From positions 1-64,000 of the forward strand of contig CAZJLO010000002.1 of the NCBI GenBank assembly GCA_964547105.1: a DNA stretch of 64,000 bases, in the 5' to 3' direction. The translations under genes and the position numbers were made by a program. Source of the stretch: RXOA01 sp964547105. GTDB taxonomy: Bacteria > Bipolaricaulota > Bipolaricaulia > UBA7950 > UBA9294. Of the stretch, positions 17,661-26,082 are shown piece after piece; position 1 is the stretch's first letter, and every line of letters begins with the position of its first letter. The notes beneath the pieces are model-generated. The model was not told the DNA's origin. It was given only the letters and a program-made list of their open reading frames with translations, and made no database searches.

Positions 17661-19208
17661 TTGTCATCCTTGAGATTCAAGAGAGTCTCGTTCTCGTACG
17701 ATGGATCGGCACAGGGGCTCTTCTCCACGATCGACTTCGGCATATCAACGGGCTGGATGGGGGTTCTCGGTCGTAATGGAGCGGGGAAGACAACGCTTCT
17801 TCGCCTTGCGAGCGGTGAACTCTCGCCGAGGGAGGGCAGGGTTTTCGCTCCTTCCCACGCTGTGTACTGCCCTCAGCGGACGGACATGCCGATGCATCGG
17901 TTCGCGGACTTCCTTGTCGATGCAAACGGAGAGGCCTATCGGCTGCGAGGTCGGCTCGGGATCGAGGAAGACTGGCTGCGGCGCTGGGACAGCTTAAGTC
18001 ATGGTGAGCGAAAGAGAGCGCAGATTGGGACATGTCTCTGGCTGGCGCCGGAGTTGCTGGCGATCGATGAACCGACCAACCATCTAGATCGTGAGGCGAG
18101 CGGGATGATCCGCGAAGCGCTTGGTTCGTTCCGCGGCGTGGGTTTGCTTGTCAGTCATGACCGACGCCTTCTCGATTCGCTATGCCGACATGTGCTGATC
18201 GTCGAACCGCCGTCGGTGACCCTACGCTCCGGGGGATACTCTACGGCAATGAGCGCGTTGAAGGCGGAGAACGACGCTGCTGCCGAGGAGAAGAGTCATT
18301 TGCTCCGCGAGCATCGGCGGCTTCGCCGCGAGGCAAATGAGAGGCGACGCCACGTCGAACGTGCCGAGCGTGCAAAGTCGCTCCATGGGGTGGCGCCGCG
18401 GGATCACGACGCGCGGTTCAAGGCGCGCGCTGCACGGGTGTCGGATGGACAAACCTCCAAGCGGCTACGCCAGCTGGATGGTCGCATTCGTCAGACGGCC
18501 GACCGATGCGAAGCGATCCGTCCGCAAGGAAATGGGCCGACTGGGGTTGCGTTTTGCGGAGAGATCAGCCAAAGGAATGCATTGCTTCGCTTGACGGCGG
18601 GCGAGATTCCGCTGGGAGAAGGTCGAGTCCTGGTTCACCCTGACCTCCTGATGCTGCCTCGTGACAGGATCGCGCTGGTCGGAGCGAACGGATCGGGAAA
18701 AACGACGTTGATCGAGCGAGTCGTGGAGCGTCTGCTCGTTCCGAGAGATCGCGTTGCCTATGTTCCGCAGGAGATCACGGCGCAGGGTTCGAAAGGGCTT
18801 CTGCAGCAAGTGCGAATGATGCATCCGGACCGACGAGGTGCAGTCATGTGCTGTGTCAGCCGATTGGGATCCGCGCCCGAGCGGCTTCTCGAAAGCGGCT
18901 GCCCGAGCCCGGGAGAAACGCGGAAGCTTCTTCTTGCGATTCACCTTGCCGATCGCGCTCAGTTGATCATCATGGATGAGCCGACGAACCATATGGACTT
19001 GCCGTCGATCGAGTGTTTGGAGGAAGCGCTTGCTTCGTATGTGGGAGGGCTGCTCTTGGTGAGTCACGATCAGGCATTCGTGGCGAGGCTGACCAACGTG
19101 AGGTGGGAAATCGTCCGCAAGGATCCGCAAGCGAGAAGGCAATCGGTTTGCGTGACGGTCACGAGCGGCCAATCGAGTGAAGTCGAGACGGGGGAAGACG
19201 AGCAATGA
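17661..19208 (+). CDS. ABC-F family ribosome-protection/translation factor
   Basis: Soluble protein of 515 aa with two ATPase domains and no membrane helices. Domain 1 has GRNGAGKT, LSHGERKR and LAIDEPTNHLD. Domain 2 has GANGSGKT, a degenerate signature PSPGETRK and IIMDEPTNHMD. A basic, helical linker (about 195-290) separates them, as in ABC-F proteins acting at the ribosomal E site. A TTG at 17661 is preferred because GGAG lies six bases upstream; a TTG at 17655 is too close. The downstream methyltransferase and MFS genes suggest an antibiotic-resistance unit rather than a housekeeping EttA. Confidence 0.82.
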   Translation: MSSLRFKRVSFSYDGSAQGLFSTIDFGISTGWMGVLGRNGAGKTTLLRLASGELSPREGRVFAPSHAVYCPQRTDMPMHRFADFLVDANGEAYRLRGRLGIEEDWLRRWDSLSHGERKRAQIGTCLWLAPELLAIDEPTNHLDREASGMIREALGSFRGVGLLVSHDRRLLDSLCRHVLIVEPPSVTLRSGGYSTAMSALKAENDAAAEEKSHLLREHRRLRREANERRRHVERAERAKSLHGVAPRDHDARFKARAARVSDGQTSKRLRQLDGRIRQTADRCEAIRPQGNGPTGVAFCGEISQRNALLRLTAGEIPLGEGRVLVHPDLLMLPRDRIALVGANGSGKTTLIERVVERLLVPRDRVAYVPQEITAQGSKGLLQQVRMMHPDRRGAVMCCVSRLGSAPERLLESGCPSPGETRKLLLAIHLADRAQLIIMDEPTNHMDLPSIECLEEALASYVGGLLLVSHDQAFVARLTNVRWEIVRKDPQARRQSVCVTVTSGQSSEVETGEDEQ

Positions 19209-19906
19209 GGAGGCGAGCCAAGACGGAGCACAGACAAGAGCCCGAGCCGATGAACGCATTCTTTGATGCCCGAGCCGAGGGGTATGACGACCACATGAGA
19301 CGATCGATTGCCTCATTCGATGCATTTTACGGCGCAGTGGCCGAAGCATTGCCGAAGACGGACCGAAGGCTTCGGATTCTGGACCTTGGAGTGGGGACCG
19401 GGCTGCAATTGACGGGGGTGTTCCAGCGGCTGCCGAACGCATCGGTGCATGGAGTCGATGTCTCTGCGGGGATGCTTCGGAAGCTGGAGAAGAGAAGCAC
19501 CGCCGCCGGGTGGGACATCACGGCTCAGCAGGGGTCGTTTGTCGACCTGGAGATTGGATGCGGTTTGTATGATGTGGTGATTTCGACGATGGCGCTCCAT
19601 CATCAATTGCCCGAGGAGAAACTGGCTTTGTACCGCAAAATCCGCCAAGCGCTTCGCCCCCAAGGGTTGTTTGTCAACGGGGATTACGTTGTGCCGCGCT
19701 GCGAGGCTGAGCGGATCCGTGCGCGGTTCCTGGACCGGATGACGGATTGCCCCGACTGTGCTTCGGGCACGCATCACTTGGACTTGCCGCTGTCGGTCGA
19801 AGAAGAAGTGGAGCTTTGCGAAGCGGCCGGGTTCGCAAGCACGGCCGTGGTTTTCGAGATCGAGCGCGCCGCTGTCATCGTCTCGCAAGCGGCTGTATCC
19901 GCATAG
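19205..19906 (+). CDS. Class I SAM-dependent methyltransferase
   Basis: Methyltransferase of 233 aa with motif I ILDLGVGTGLQL (about residues 58-69), an acidic post-I segment (VHGVDVS) and the motif IV region DVVISTMALHHQL. It overlaps the ABC-F stop in ATGA, so it is co-translated; an internal ATG at 19250 is a possible alternative start. The substrate is unknown. Position in a resistance-like operon allows small-molecule or rRNA modification, but it does not look like an Erm methylase. Confidence 0.82.
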   Translation: MRRRAKTEHRQEPEPMNAFFDARAEGYDDHMRRSIASFDAFYGAVAEALPKTDRRLRILDLGVGTGLQLTGVFQRLPNASVHGVDVSAGMLRKLEKRSTAAGWDITAQQGSFVDLEIGCGLYDVVISTMALHHQLPEEKLALYRKIRQALRPQGLFVNGDYVVPRCEAERIRARFLDRMTDCPDCASGTHHLDLPLSVEEEVELCEAAGFASTAVVFEIERAAVIVSQAAVSA

Positions 19907-19935
19907 CGGCGAACGGTACAAGAAAGGAAACACGG

Positions 19936-21237
19936 ATGCGAAACCCAACTCAAAGAGGAGCACAAGACCGAGGCGACAGATGCGCGTCGCTTGGAGATCG
20001 GCGGATGCTCCGCAAGTTTCAGGGTTATGGTTTCCTGAAGAACCTGCGATTCTTCGATCCGTTCCTCGTGTTGTTCTTTCGTGAGATGGGATTCACGTTC
20101 CTGGAGATCGGCGGCCTGATCTCAATCCGCGAACTCGCAATCAACCTCCTGGAGATCCCAACCGGGATCATCGCCGATGGGGTTGGCAGGAGACGCGCGA
20201 TGCTTGCCTCGTTCGGTTGTTATCTTCTGTCGTTCGTCGTGTTCTACGCACTGCCCCGGTTTGGTGCATGCGCCGGTGCGATGGTGTTGTTCGCCCTCGG
20301 AGAAACATTCCGCTCGGGGACGCACAAGGCGATGATTCTTGAGCATCTGCGGATCTGCGGCATCGAGTCGCGGAAGACCGAGTACTACGGGCGAACCCGA
20401 GCGGCCTCGCAATTCGGTTCCGCAGTCGCAGCACTTGTTGCCGCAGGACTTGTTCTGTATGTCGGGAACTACCGGATTGTGTTTCTTGCGTCGATCGTTC
20501 CCTACTTGCTGGCGATGGTTCTTGTCGCCAGCTATCCGCGAGCGCTGGACGGGTCTCATATGAAGGGAGTTCGCCTCGGAGAACGGATGCGGACGACCAT
20601 GGTCGGGTCGTTGGGCTTGGTTCGAGATCGGGTGCTTCTCCGGAGTCTGTTTGCGGCGGCCGGATTCGATGCGGTGTTCAAGTCGGCCAAGGATTACATC
20701 CAGCCGGTTCTCCAAACGCAAGCGCTTCTGTTGCCGATCGCCCTGTCGGCTGCTGTGCCGCAGCGCACAGCGATCCTTGTCGGAGCGGCGTTCTTCCTGA
20801 TCTATCTTGGCACGAGCTGGGCCGCCTCGTACGCGGGCCGGTTCAAGGACAGGATCGGCGAGCGTCGCGCGCTCGATGGAACGTATCTGGTTGGGTTGCT
20901 GTTTCTGGGAGCGGCCGGCGCGGCGGCGATCCTTGGTTGGTATGCGGTGTCCATTGCTGCATTTGTCGTGGTGTTCATGGTCCAGAACATTCGCCGCCCT
21001 GTCGTTATCGGACAGCTTGCCGAGAGGATCCCGCGCGAGGTGACGGCAACGGGGCTTTCCGTGGAAGCACAAATTCGAACCATCCTGATGGCGGCAGGTG
21101 CGCCGCTTCTGGGGTGGATGGCCGATCGATGGGGCGTCGGGATTGCAGTGGCAACGATTGCCGCTGTCGGAATCATCCTGTGGCCGCTGATCCGGCAGCG
21201 AGAGCATCGCGATCACGGTCATGGCGGAGTCGCATGA
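19936..21237 (+). CDS. Major facilitator superfamily transporter
   Basis: Membrane transporter of 433 aa with about 12 helices. The loop GIIADGVGRRRAM after the second helix is the MFS signature (DxxGRR), and the C-terminal half repeats it as FKDRIGERRAL and WMADRWG. The ATG at 19936 follows AAAGGA, 29 bases after the methyltransferase stop. Drug or metabolite efflux fits the ABC-F/methyltransferase context. It ends one base from the convergent glycosyltransferase gene. Confidence 0.85.
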   Translation: MRNPTQRGAQDRGDRCASLGDRRMLRKFQGYGFLKNLRFFDPFLVLFFREMGFTFLEIGGLISIRELAINLLEIPTGIIADGVGRRRAMLASFGCYLLSFVVFYALPRFGACAGAMVLFALGETFRSGTHKAMILEHLRICGIESRKTEYYGRTRAASQFGSAVAALVAAGLVLYVGNYRIVFLASIVPYLLAMVLVASYPRALDGSHMKGVRLGERMRTTMVGSLGLVRDRVLLRSLFAAAGFDAVFKSAKDYIQPVLQTQALLLPIALSAAVPQRTAILVGAAFFLIYLGTSWAASYAGRFKDRIGERRALDGTYLVGLLFLGAAGAAAILGWYAVSIAAFVVVFMVQNIRRPVVIGQLAERIPREVTATGLSVEAQIRTILMAAGAPLLGWMADRWGVGIAVATIAAVGIILWPLIRQREHRDHGHGGVA

Positions 21238-21238
21238 C

Positions 21239-22492
21239 TCACCCTTCGTAGGTTCGCCCTTTCCACGCACCGGTGCGACCTCGCCATGTCTGGACGGCGG
21301 ACGAGATCGTCATTGCGGCGTAGAGAAGCGCGCCGGCGGGAAGAAGAAGGGCCGCGAACACAGAGACATCGTAGATGCACAGGATCGGGACGTAGGACAC
21401 AACCATCATCGCCCATGCGGCAAACCCGAGAATTCCGGGAATCAGCCAGACGAGATTGTCGTGGACGATTCCATTCAGTGCGCTGAGGGCCAAGATTGGC
21501 GGGGCTGCATACACAGCGAGCATTCCGATGACGGTAAGCAGCAGAAGCAGCGGTGAGTAGCGGAGCTGATCGAAGGCGCTGCGGGCGACCATCGACCAGA
21601 TGACACGGAGACGGCGGTAGCTCCGAGCGCTTCGTATCGATCCCCTTCGGCTCATGCCGAGCCATATCCGGTCGTGTCCCCGCAGTCTGGAGATCTCACG
21701 TGCGAGAGCACAGTCATCAATCAAAGCCGATGCGATGGATGCCGGGCCTCCTACGTGATCGAGTGCCTCGCGGGAGATGAGACTGCATCCGCCGGCCGCG
21801 GCCGCGGTTCGGTGCGACGCGCTTCCCACCCATCGGAACGGATACAGCTTGGCGAAGAAGTAGACAAACGCCGGAATTAGCAGGCGATCCCAGAACGAGT
21901 CGAGCTTCAGCAGGGCCATGACAGAGACCAGGTCGCGGTTCTCCGTCCGGGCTTTGACCACGAGTTGCTCGACGACATCCGGGGCGTGAGAAATGTCCGC
22001 ATCGGTGAACAGCACGAACGATGGGGACGCGATCGACGCAGGATCTTGTGAAACGACGGCATCCCATCCCTGCTGCATCGCCCACACCTTGCCGGTCCAT
22101 CCGGCGGGAAGGGGCTTTCCATCGACGATGCAAAGGCGGATCCTCGAGGACGGACCGCTACGGGCTGCCAGCTCATGCAGCAAATGTCCCGTTCCGTCGG
22201 TGCTGCGATCATCGACCACGGTGATCGTGACTGAACCCGGGTAGCGTTGGTCAAGCAGCTTGGTGACGGTTCCCTTAAGAACATCCGCCTCGTTTCTTGC
22301 CGGGACGATCACCGCGACCGGCGGCCAACTCTGGCTGGACGGGGTGCAGTTGGGGTCGACGCCGGCTCTCGACGAGTCGGGCTCCAGCCACGGCCCGGGA
22401 AGCCAAAACCAGCCGCGCGCGAACAGCAGGATCATCCAAACGAGAAGCGGCAGAGAAGAAAATGTGTAGACAAGGATCGATCCAGGTGTCAT
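21239..22492 (-). CDS. HpnB-like family 2 glycosyltransferase
   Basis: Membrane-associated GT2 enzyme of 417 aa. An N-terminal helix (about 8-28) precedes the GT-A domain with VIVPARNEADVL, VVDDRSTDGTG and the DAD-type metal site LFTDADISHAPD; a C-terminal block of helices follows (about 300-400). The segments LPAGWTGKVWAM and YSPLLLL...VYAAPP are those of the hopene-associated glycosyltransferase HpnB. No other hopanoid genes lie in the window, so the lipid acceptor is uncertain. Confidence 0.8.
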   Translation of the reverse strand: MTPGSILVYTFSSLPLLVWMILLFARGWFWLPGPWLEPDSSRAGVDPNCTPSSQSWPPVAVIVPARNEADVLKGTVTKLLDQRYPGSVTITVVDDRSTDGTGHLLHELAARSGPSSRIRLCIVDGKPLPAGWTGKVWAMQQGWDAVVSQDPASIASPSFVLFTDADISHAPDVVEQLVVKARTENRDLVSVMALLKLDSFWDRLLIPAFVYFFAKLYPFRWVGSASHRTAAAAGGCSLISREALDHVGGPASIASALIDDCALAREISRLRGHDRIWLGMSRRGSIRSARSYRRLRVIWSMVARSAFDQLRYSPLLLLLTVIGMLAVYAAPPILALSALNGIVHDNLVWLIPGILGFAAWAMMVVSYVPILCIYDVSVFAALLLPAGALLYAAMTISSAVQTWRGRTGAWKGRTYEG

Positions 22493-22779
22493 CTGCGGGT
22501 CGGCTCCCTTCCCCGATCATCGTGTTGGTTGCTATGGTACGGGAGAATGTGAGACATGACAGGGGCGCCTCCGTACTGCTTGCGGGTGTGCTTCAAGCAG
22601 TGCGAGACCAACGGCGGAACCACGGGGGGGGGTGAACGCTCTGTGGATGTTCTGTGTGGGTGGCAAAGTCCGGCGGAGCGGAGAGGAAGGAGTGCCTATA
22701 CTGGCATCTCGGGCTGTGAAAAGCTGCGAAGCGGCAGCAGTTGCCGCCCGAAATGTGTTCGGACTCAAGCGGAGAGGGG

Positions 22780-24201
22780 ATGGATTCGATGGGATACGAC
22801 TACGATCTAGGTGTAATCGGGCTTGGCCCGGCGGGAATGGCGGTAGCGGTGATGGCTTCCGAGATGGGCCTGCGTGTGCTGGGGATTGAATCACGCGCTC
22901 TTGGCGGGGAGTGCATGACGGTCGGATGCATCCCCAGCAAGGCGCTTCTGCGCATGGCCTCGGTGCGGCACACGGCGGAAAACCAAGCAAGATGGACGTT
23001 GGAGGGAGGGCAGGCGGGAACCCCTCAGAGAAGCTTTGCCCAGATCCAAGAGAGGATCCGATTCATCAATGATCGCAAGACCCGTGCAATGTTCGACAAG
23101 GTCGATCTCAAGCTTCGCGAAGGACGCGCATCATTCGTGGACCGCCACACGGTCGAGGTTGGTGGCGCGACTTACACGGCAAAGCGGTTTTTCGTGTGTA
23201 CGGGGACGCAGCCAGCGGTCCCGCCGATTCCCGGCCTGAGTGATGTGGACTATCTGACCAATGAGACCGTATTTGACCTTGAGGAGATCCCTGCAAGTAT
23301 GGTCGTGATTGGTGGGGGAGCGATCGGATGTGAGATGGCACAAGCTTTCCGTCGACTCGGTTCGGATGTGTCGATCGTTCACATGGACAAGTTTCTTCTG
23401 CCGCATGGCGATGTGGATGCCGGTCAGCTGCTGGAAACAGTGTTTGCTGACGAGGAGATCGAGGTCTACAACAACCGCCAGATCGTGACGGTCCGGATGG
23501 ACATGGAAAGCAACCAGGTGGTCGTTGAGACGGATCGTGGCGAGAAGCTCCGCGGCGAGAAGCTGCTCCTTGCCGCCGGGAGACGGATCGATCTGACGGA
23601 GCTTGGTCTTGAGAAAGCAGGAGTCGCCTATGACCGAGGCGGAATCACCGTGGATCGCACGCTTCGGACCAGCACATCGAACATCTTTGGCGTCGGAGAT
23701 GTCAATGGGCATTCCCTTTTCTCGCATGCGGCGATGCACCAGGGGATGATCGCGCTGATCAATGCGATGATCCCGCGCCCGTTTGGATTGGACTACCGCA
23801 AATACGTCGTCCCTTGGACGGTGTTCACCGAGCCCCATGTATCGCATGTCGGACTTCTCGAGCGCGATCTGCAGCGACGGAAGATCCCGTACGAAGTGAT
23901 CGAGGAGCGCTATGAGGACTTTGGCGCGGCAATCGCCGAGGAAATTGCCGTCGGCTCGATCCGGGCTTACGTCAGCAAGGCAGGGCGAATCTATGGGGTT
24001 CGCATCATCGGCGAAGGCGCGGGCGAAATGATCAACGAGTGGGGCCTTGCCATCCAGAACCGGCTTCGGATTCACAAGATCATGTTCCTGCAGCACAGCT
24101 TCCCGTCCATGTCGTTCTTGACGAAGCGTGTCAGCGAAGGGTGGATGATGAATCGGATGCAAGGCAAACTGCTCCGAGCTCTTTGCCGGATTGCCTTCTA
24201 G
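22780..24201 (+). CDS. Dihydrolipoamide dehydrogenase/mercuric reductase-family flavoprotein
   Basis: Pyridine nucleotide-disulfide oxidoreductase of 473 aa from the ATG at 22780 (GGAG five bases upstream). It has an FAD site GLGPAGMAVAVMASEMG, redox disulfide GGECMTVGCIPSKAL (C-x4-C), NAD(P) site VVIGGGAIGCEMAQAF and the second FAD motif NIFGVGDVNG. The C-terminal active-site stretch is QHSFPSMSF, so the His and Pro of the usual HPxxxE motif are present but the Glu is not. It is monocistronic with no lipoyl enzyme nearby. Substrate unknown; it could reduce a metal, a quinone or a small disulfide. Confidence 0.82.
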   Translation: MDSMGYDYDLGVIGLGPAGMAVAVMASEMGLRVLGIESRALGGECMTVGCIPSKALLRMASVRHTAENQARWTLEGGQAGTPQRSFAQIQERIRFINDRKTRAMFDKVDLKLREGRASFVDRHTVEVGGATYTAKRFFVCTGTQPAVPPIPGLSDVDYLTNETVFDLEEIPASMVVIGGGAIGCEMAQAFRRLGSDVSIVHMDKFLLPHGDVDAGQLLETVFADEEIEVYNNRQIVTVRMDMESNQVVVETDRGEKLRGEKLLLAAGRRIDLTELGLEKAGVAYDRGGITVDRTLRTSTSNIFGVGDVNGHSLFSHAAMHQGMIALINAMIPRPFGLDYRKYVVPWTVFTEPHVSHVGLLERDLQRRKIPYEVIEERYEDFGAAIAEEIAVGSIRAYVSKAGRIYGVRIIGEGAGEMINEWGLAIQNRLRIHKIMFLQHSFPSMSFLTKRVSEGWMMNRMQGKLLRALCRIAF

Positions 24202-24802
24202 CCGCCGCTCAGCAGATCGTGCCGCTGCAAGAAGGGACAGGGATGGAGAGAATCCCAGCGGGCGCGCGTGAGAAGCGTACGCGTGAGGATGCGAATGATC
24301 TCCGCCACCAAAGGAACGATTCTAAATCAAGATGTAAAGATCGAATAACAAGAGGATAACACACACGGTATACAGTTTGTCGCTTCGACAGCCTCTCTGT
24401 CGCTGAACGGTCACAGGGATCTCATTCACACATGGCTTGACGATGAAGTCGATGCAGTCTCCTTCGAAGACTCCGATTGAACGTACATGGCGCCGTGAGG
24501 CGACAGACCTCCCTTCCCGTCGGCAAAGAGACGAAGTTCAGGAAGACACATCGCAGGGGGAGGCGAGTCTGCCGGAAAGCGCTTCCGACCTGCCTTCGAA
24601 AAGCCCCTTCAGGAGGTAGATCGGGCTTGGTGTGAAGATCGCCCGCGAGTGGTGGGGAGCGAGTGTGGTGGGAGCCAATCCGTGCAGGGCCATCAGATGG
24701 TTGCGCGATCTGCTAGCGCTGAATAGAAGAGGGATTGATCGTGCGCTAGATGAAGCAAACGGTGAGAAGCTGAGGGTATCTGAGGGGAGGTCTCAGAGGA
24801 TC
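24202..24802. other. Long intergenic stretch without a supported gene
   Basis: About 600 bases between the flavoprotein and the promoter of sugar module 1. Open frames at 24437-24619 and 24632-24979 lack a good ribosome binding site and any family resemblance, and the second runs through the mapped promoter and operator. Some AT-rich sequence occurs at 24310-24370. I see no convincing terminator. Confidence 0.5.
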
Positions 24803-24831
24803 TTGACGTATCACCGAAATCGGTCTACACT
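24803..24831 (+). promoter_or_regulatory. Promoter of sugar module 1
   Basis: -35 TTGACG (24803-24808), 17-base spacer, -10 TACACT (24826-24831). The promoter of the VOC/LarA operon has the same -10 hexamer and spacer length. Confidence 0.75.
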
Positions 24832-24844
24832 GTCTACTAAATAT

Positions 24845-24867
24845 GATGTGAGCATATCATTACAAGC
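24845..24867 (+). promoter_or_regulatory. Shared 23-bp operator, copy 1
   Basis: A 23-base element just downstream of the predicted start, containing ATATCATTACAAGC. It is 21/23 identical to 38062-38040 on the minus strand. The 16-base core is an imperfect palindrome (TGAT-x-TG ... CA-x-ATCA). A HutC-type GntR encoded nearby is the likely binder. Confidence 0.75.
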
Positions 24868-25002
24868 ACGCGGCAAGCGGCATGACACCCATCTGCGGCC
24901 GGAGAGATGGAGTGGGCCGCGGCATAAGGAGGTGGAAGAGGTCGAACGCCGGACGACAGTGGGGGAATCGATTTTCTAGTGCAGCAGTCAAGGAGGGAGT
25001 GC

Positions 25003-25989
25003 ATGAAACGGCTTCTTGGAACAGGCATTCTGGTTTGTGCAGCACTGTTGGTTGTCTTTGGATCCTTTGCAGCCTATGCAGCTTCGGCAGACGGGGTGAC
25101 GGTTGGCGTGGTGATCAACACGTTGCGGCATCCGTACTATGTGCAGCTTGTCGACAGCTACCGAACTGCAGCCGCGGAACTGGGTATCGATATCATCATC
25201 AAGGACCCCGATGCGGATTCAAACCGTCAGGTCTCGATGATTCAGGAACTGATTTCAGTTCAACAGGTTGACGCGCTTTGCGTGGATCCCTGTGTCCCTG
25301 GGACGCTTGCCGGCGTCATCCAGGAAGCGACGGAACTTGGCATTCCGGTCATTACCGGTGCAGGCCACGCGGCTGGAGAGACGTGCTTCGTCGGAAGTGA
25401 CAACTACGTCGGCGGGCGCATGGCTGGCGTATATGCAGGGCAGTGGCTTCAGCAGAACGTCGTTGGCCGATCACCGGTGATCGCGATCGCGGAATCAACG
25501 CGCTACCCGATTCCGAATTTGCGGATTGCCGGATTCCTCGAGGGGATCAACGAGTTCGTTTCCGATGCGATTGTCGTGGTCCGAGACACGGATGCGACCA
25601 AACTGGACGCGATGTCGAAGGTCGAAGATATCCTTTCGCAGTACGATCGCGTCGACTGCACTTTTGGCATCAACGATGCAGCTTCGTTGGGAGCATTGGC
25701 TGCGTGTGAGTCGAAGTTCGGCGCGACGGACATGGTTGCCTGTGGATTCGACTGCGATCCAGATGGAATCGCCACGCTTCAGTCGCCCGAGCACACCGCA
25801 TTCATGGCCGATGTGGCGCAGTATACGTACCTGATTGCGCGAATCTCTCTAGTTCAGGCTGTCAAGGCAGCTCAAGGCGAAGAGGTTCCTGCGCGGATCT
25901 GGGCACCCTGCCAATTGGCAACGCGCGACAACGTCGAAGAAGTTCTGAGTACTCCTCCGGCGATGGATGACAGCTACATCAACCTCTAG
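25003..25989 (+). CDS. Sugar ABC transporter substrate-binding protein (RbsB/LsrB type), module 1
   Basis: Periplasmic binding protein of 328 aa with a Sec signal cut near AYAAS (about residue 26). The mature protein begins VGVVINTLRHPYYVQLVDSY and carries DPDADSNRQVSMIQELISVQQVDALCVDPC, the family 4 (ribose/AI-2 class) sugar-binding fold with two lobes and the FGINDAASLGALAACES hinge region. The ATG at 25003 follows AAGGAGGG. First gene of an operon with an RbsA-like ATPase, an RbsC-like permease, an AOR and an FGGY kinase. The ligand is probably a pentose, tetritol-like or deoxy sugar; not determined. Confidence 0.88.
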   Translation: MKRLLGTGILVCAALLVVFGSFAAYAASADGVTVGVVINTLRHPYYVQLVDSYRTAAAELGIDIIIKDPDADSNRQVSMIQELISVQQVDALCVDPCVPGTLAGVIQEATELGIPVITGAGHAAGETCFVGSDNYVGGRMAGVYAGQWLQQNVVGRSPVIAIAESTRYPIPNLRIAGFLEGINEFVSDAIVVVRDTDATKLDAMSKVEDILSQYDRVDCTFGINDAASLGALAACESKFGATDMVACGFDCDPDGIATLQSPEHTAFMADVAQYTYLIARISLVQAVKAAQGEEVPARIWAPCQLATRDNVEEVLSTPPAMDDSYINL

Positions 25990-26011
25990 GCACGAGGAAG
26001 TCTTGACGGAT

Positions 26012-26055
26012 GCCCGAAGTGGGGTCGCGTGGATTTGCGCAGCTCCGCTTCGGGC
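26012..26055 (+). other. Intercistronic hairpin after the module 1 binding-protein gene
   Basis: RNA stem of 13 pairs including two GU (arms 26012-26024 and 26043-26055) with an 18-base loop, between the binding-protein stop and the ATPase start. Such hairpins often protect upstream mRNA or partly terminate, so that more binding protein than ATPase is made. Confidence 0.7.
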
Positions 26056-26082
26056 TTCTTCACACAAAAAGAGAAGGAACAC

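Noticed and set aside
18465..19442. 325-aa minus frame across the ABC-F and methyltransferase genes
   Set aside because: Antisense; Arg/His/Ser-rich; no domain.
24632..24979. 115-aa + frame before sugar module 1
   Set aside because: It runs through the mapped promoter and operator and has no ribosome binding site or known domain.
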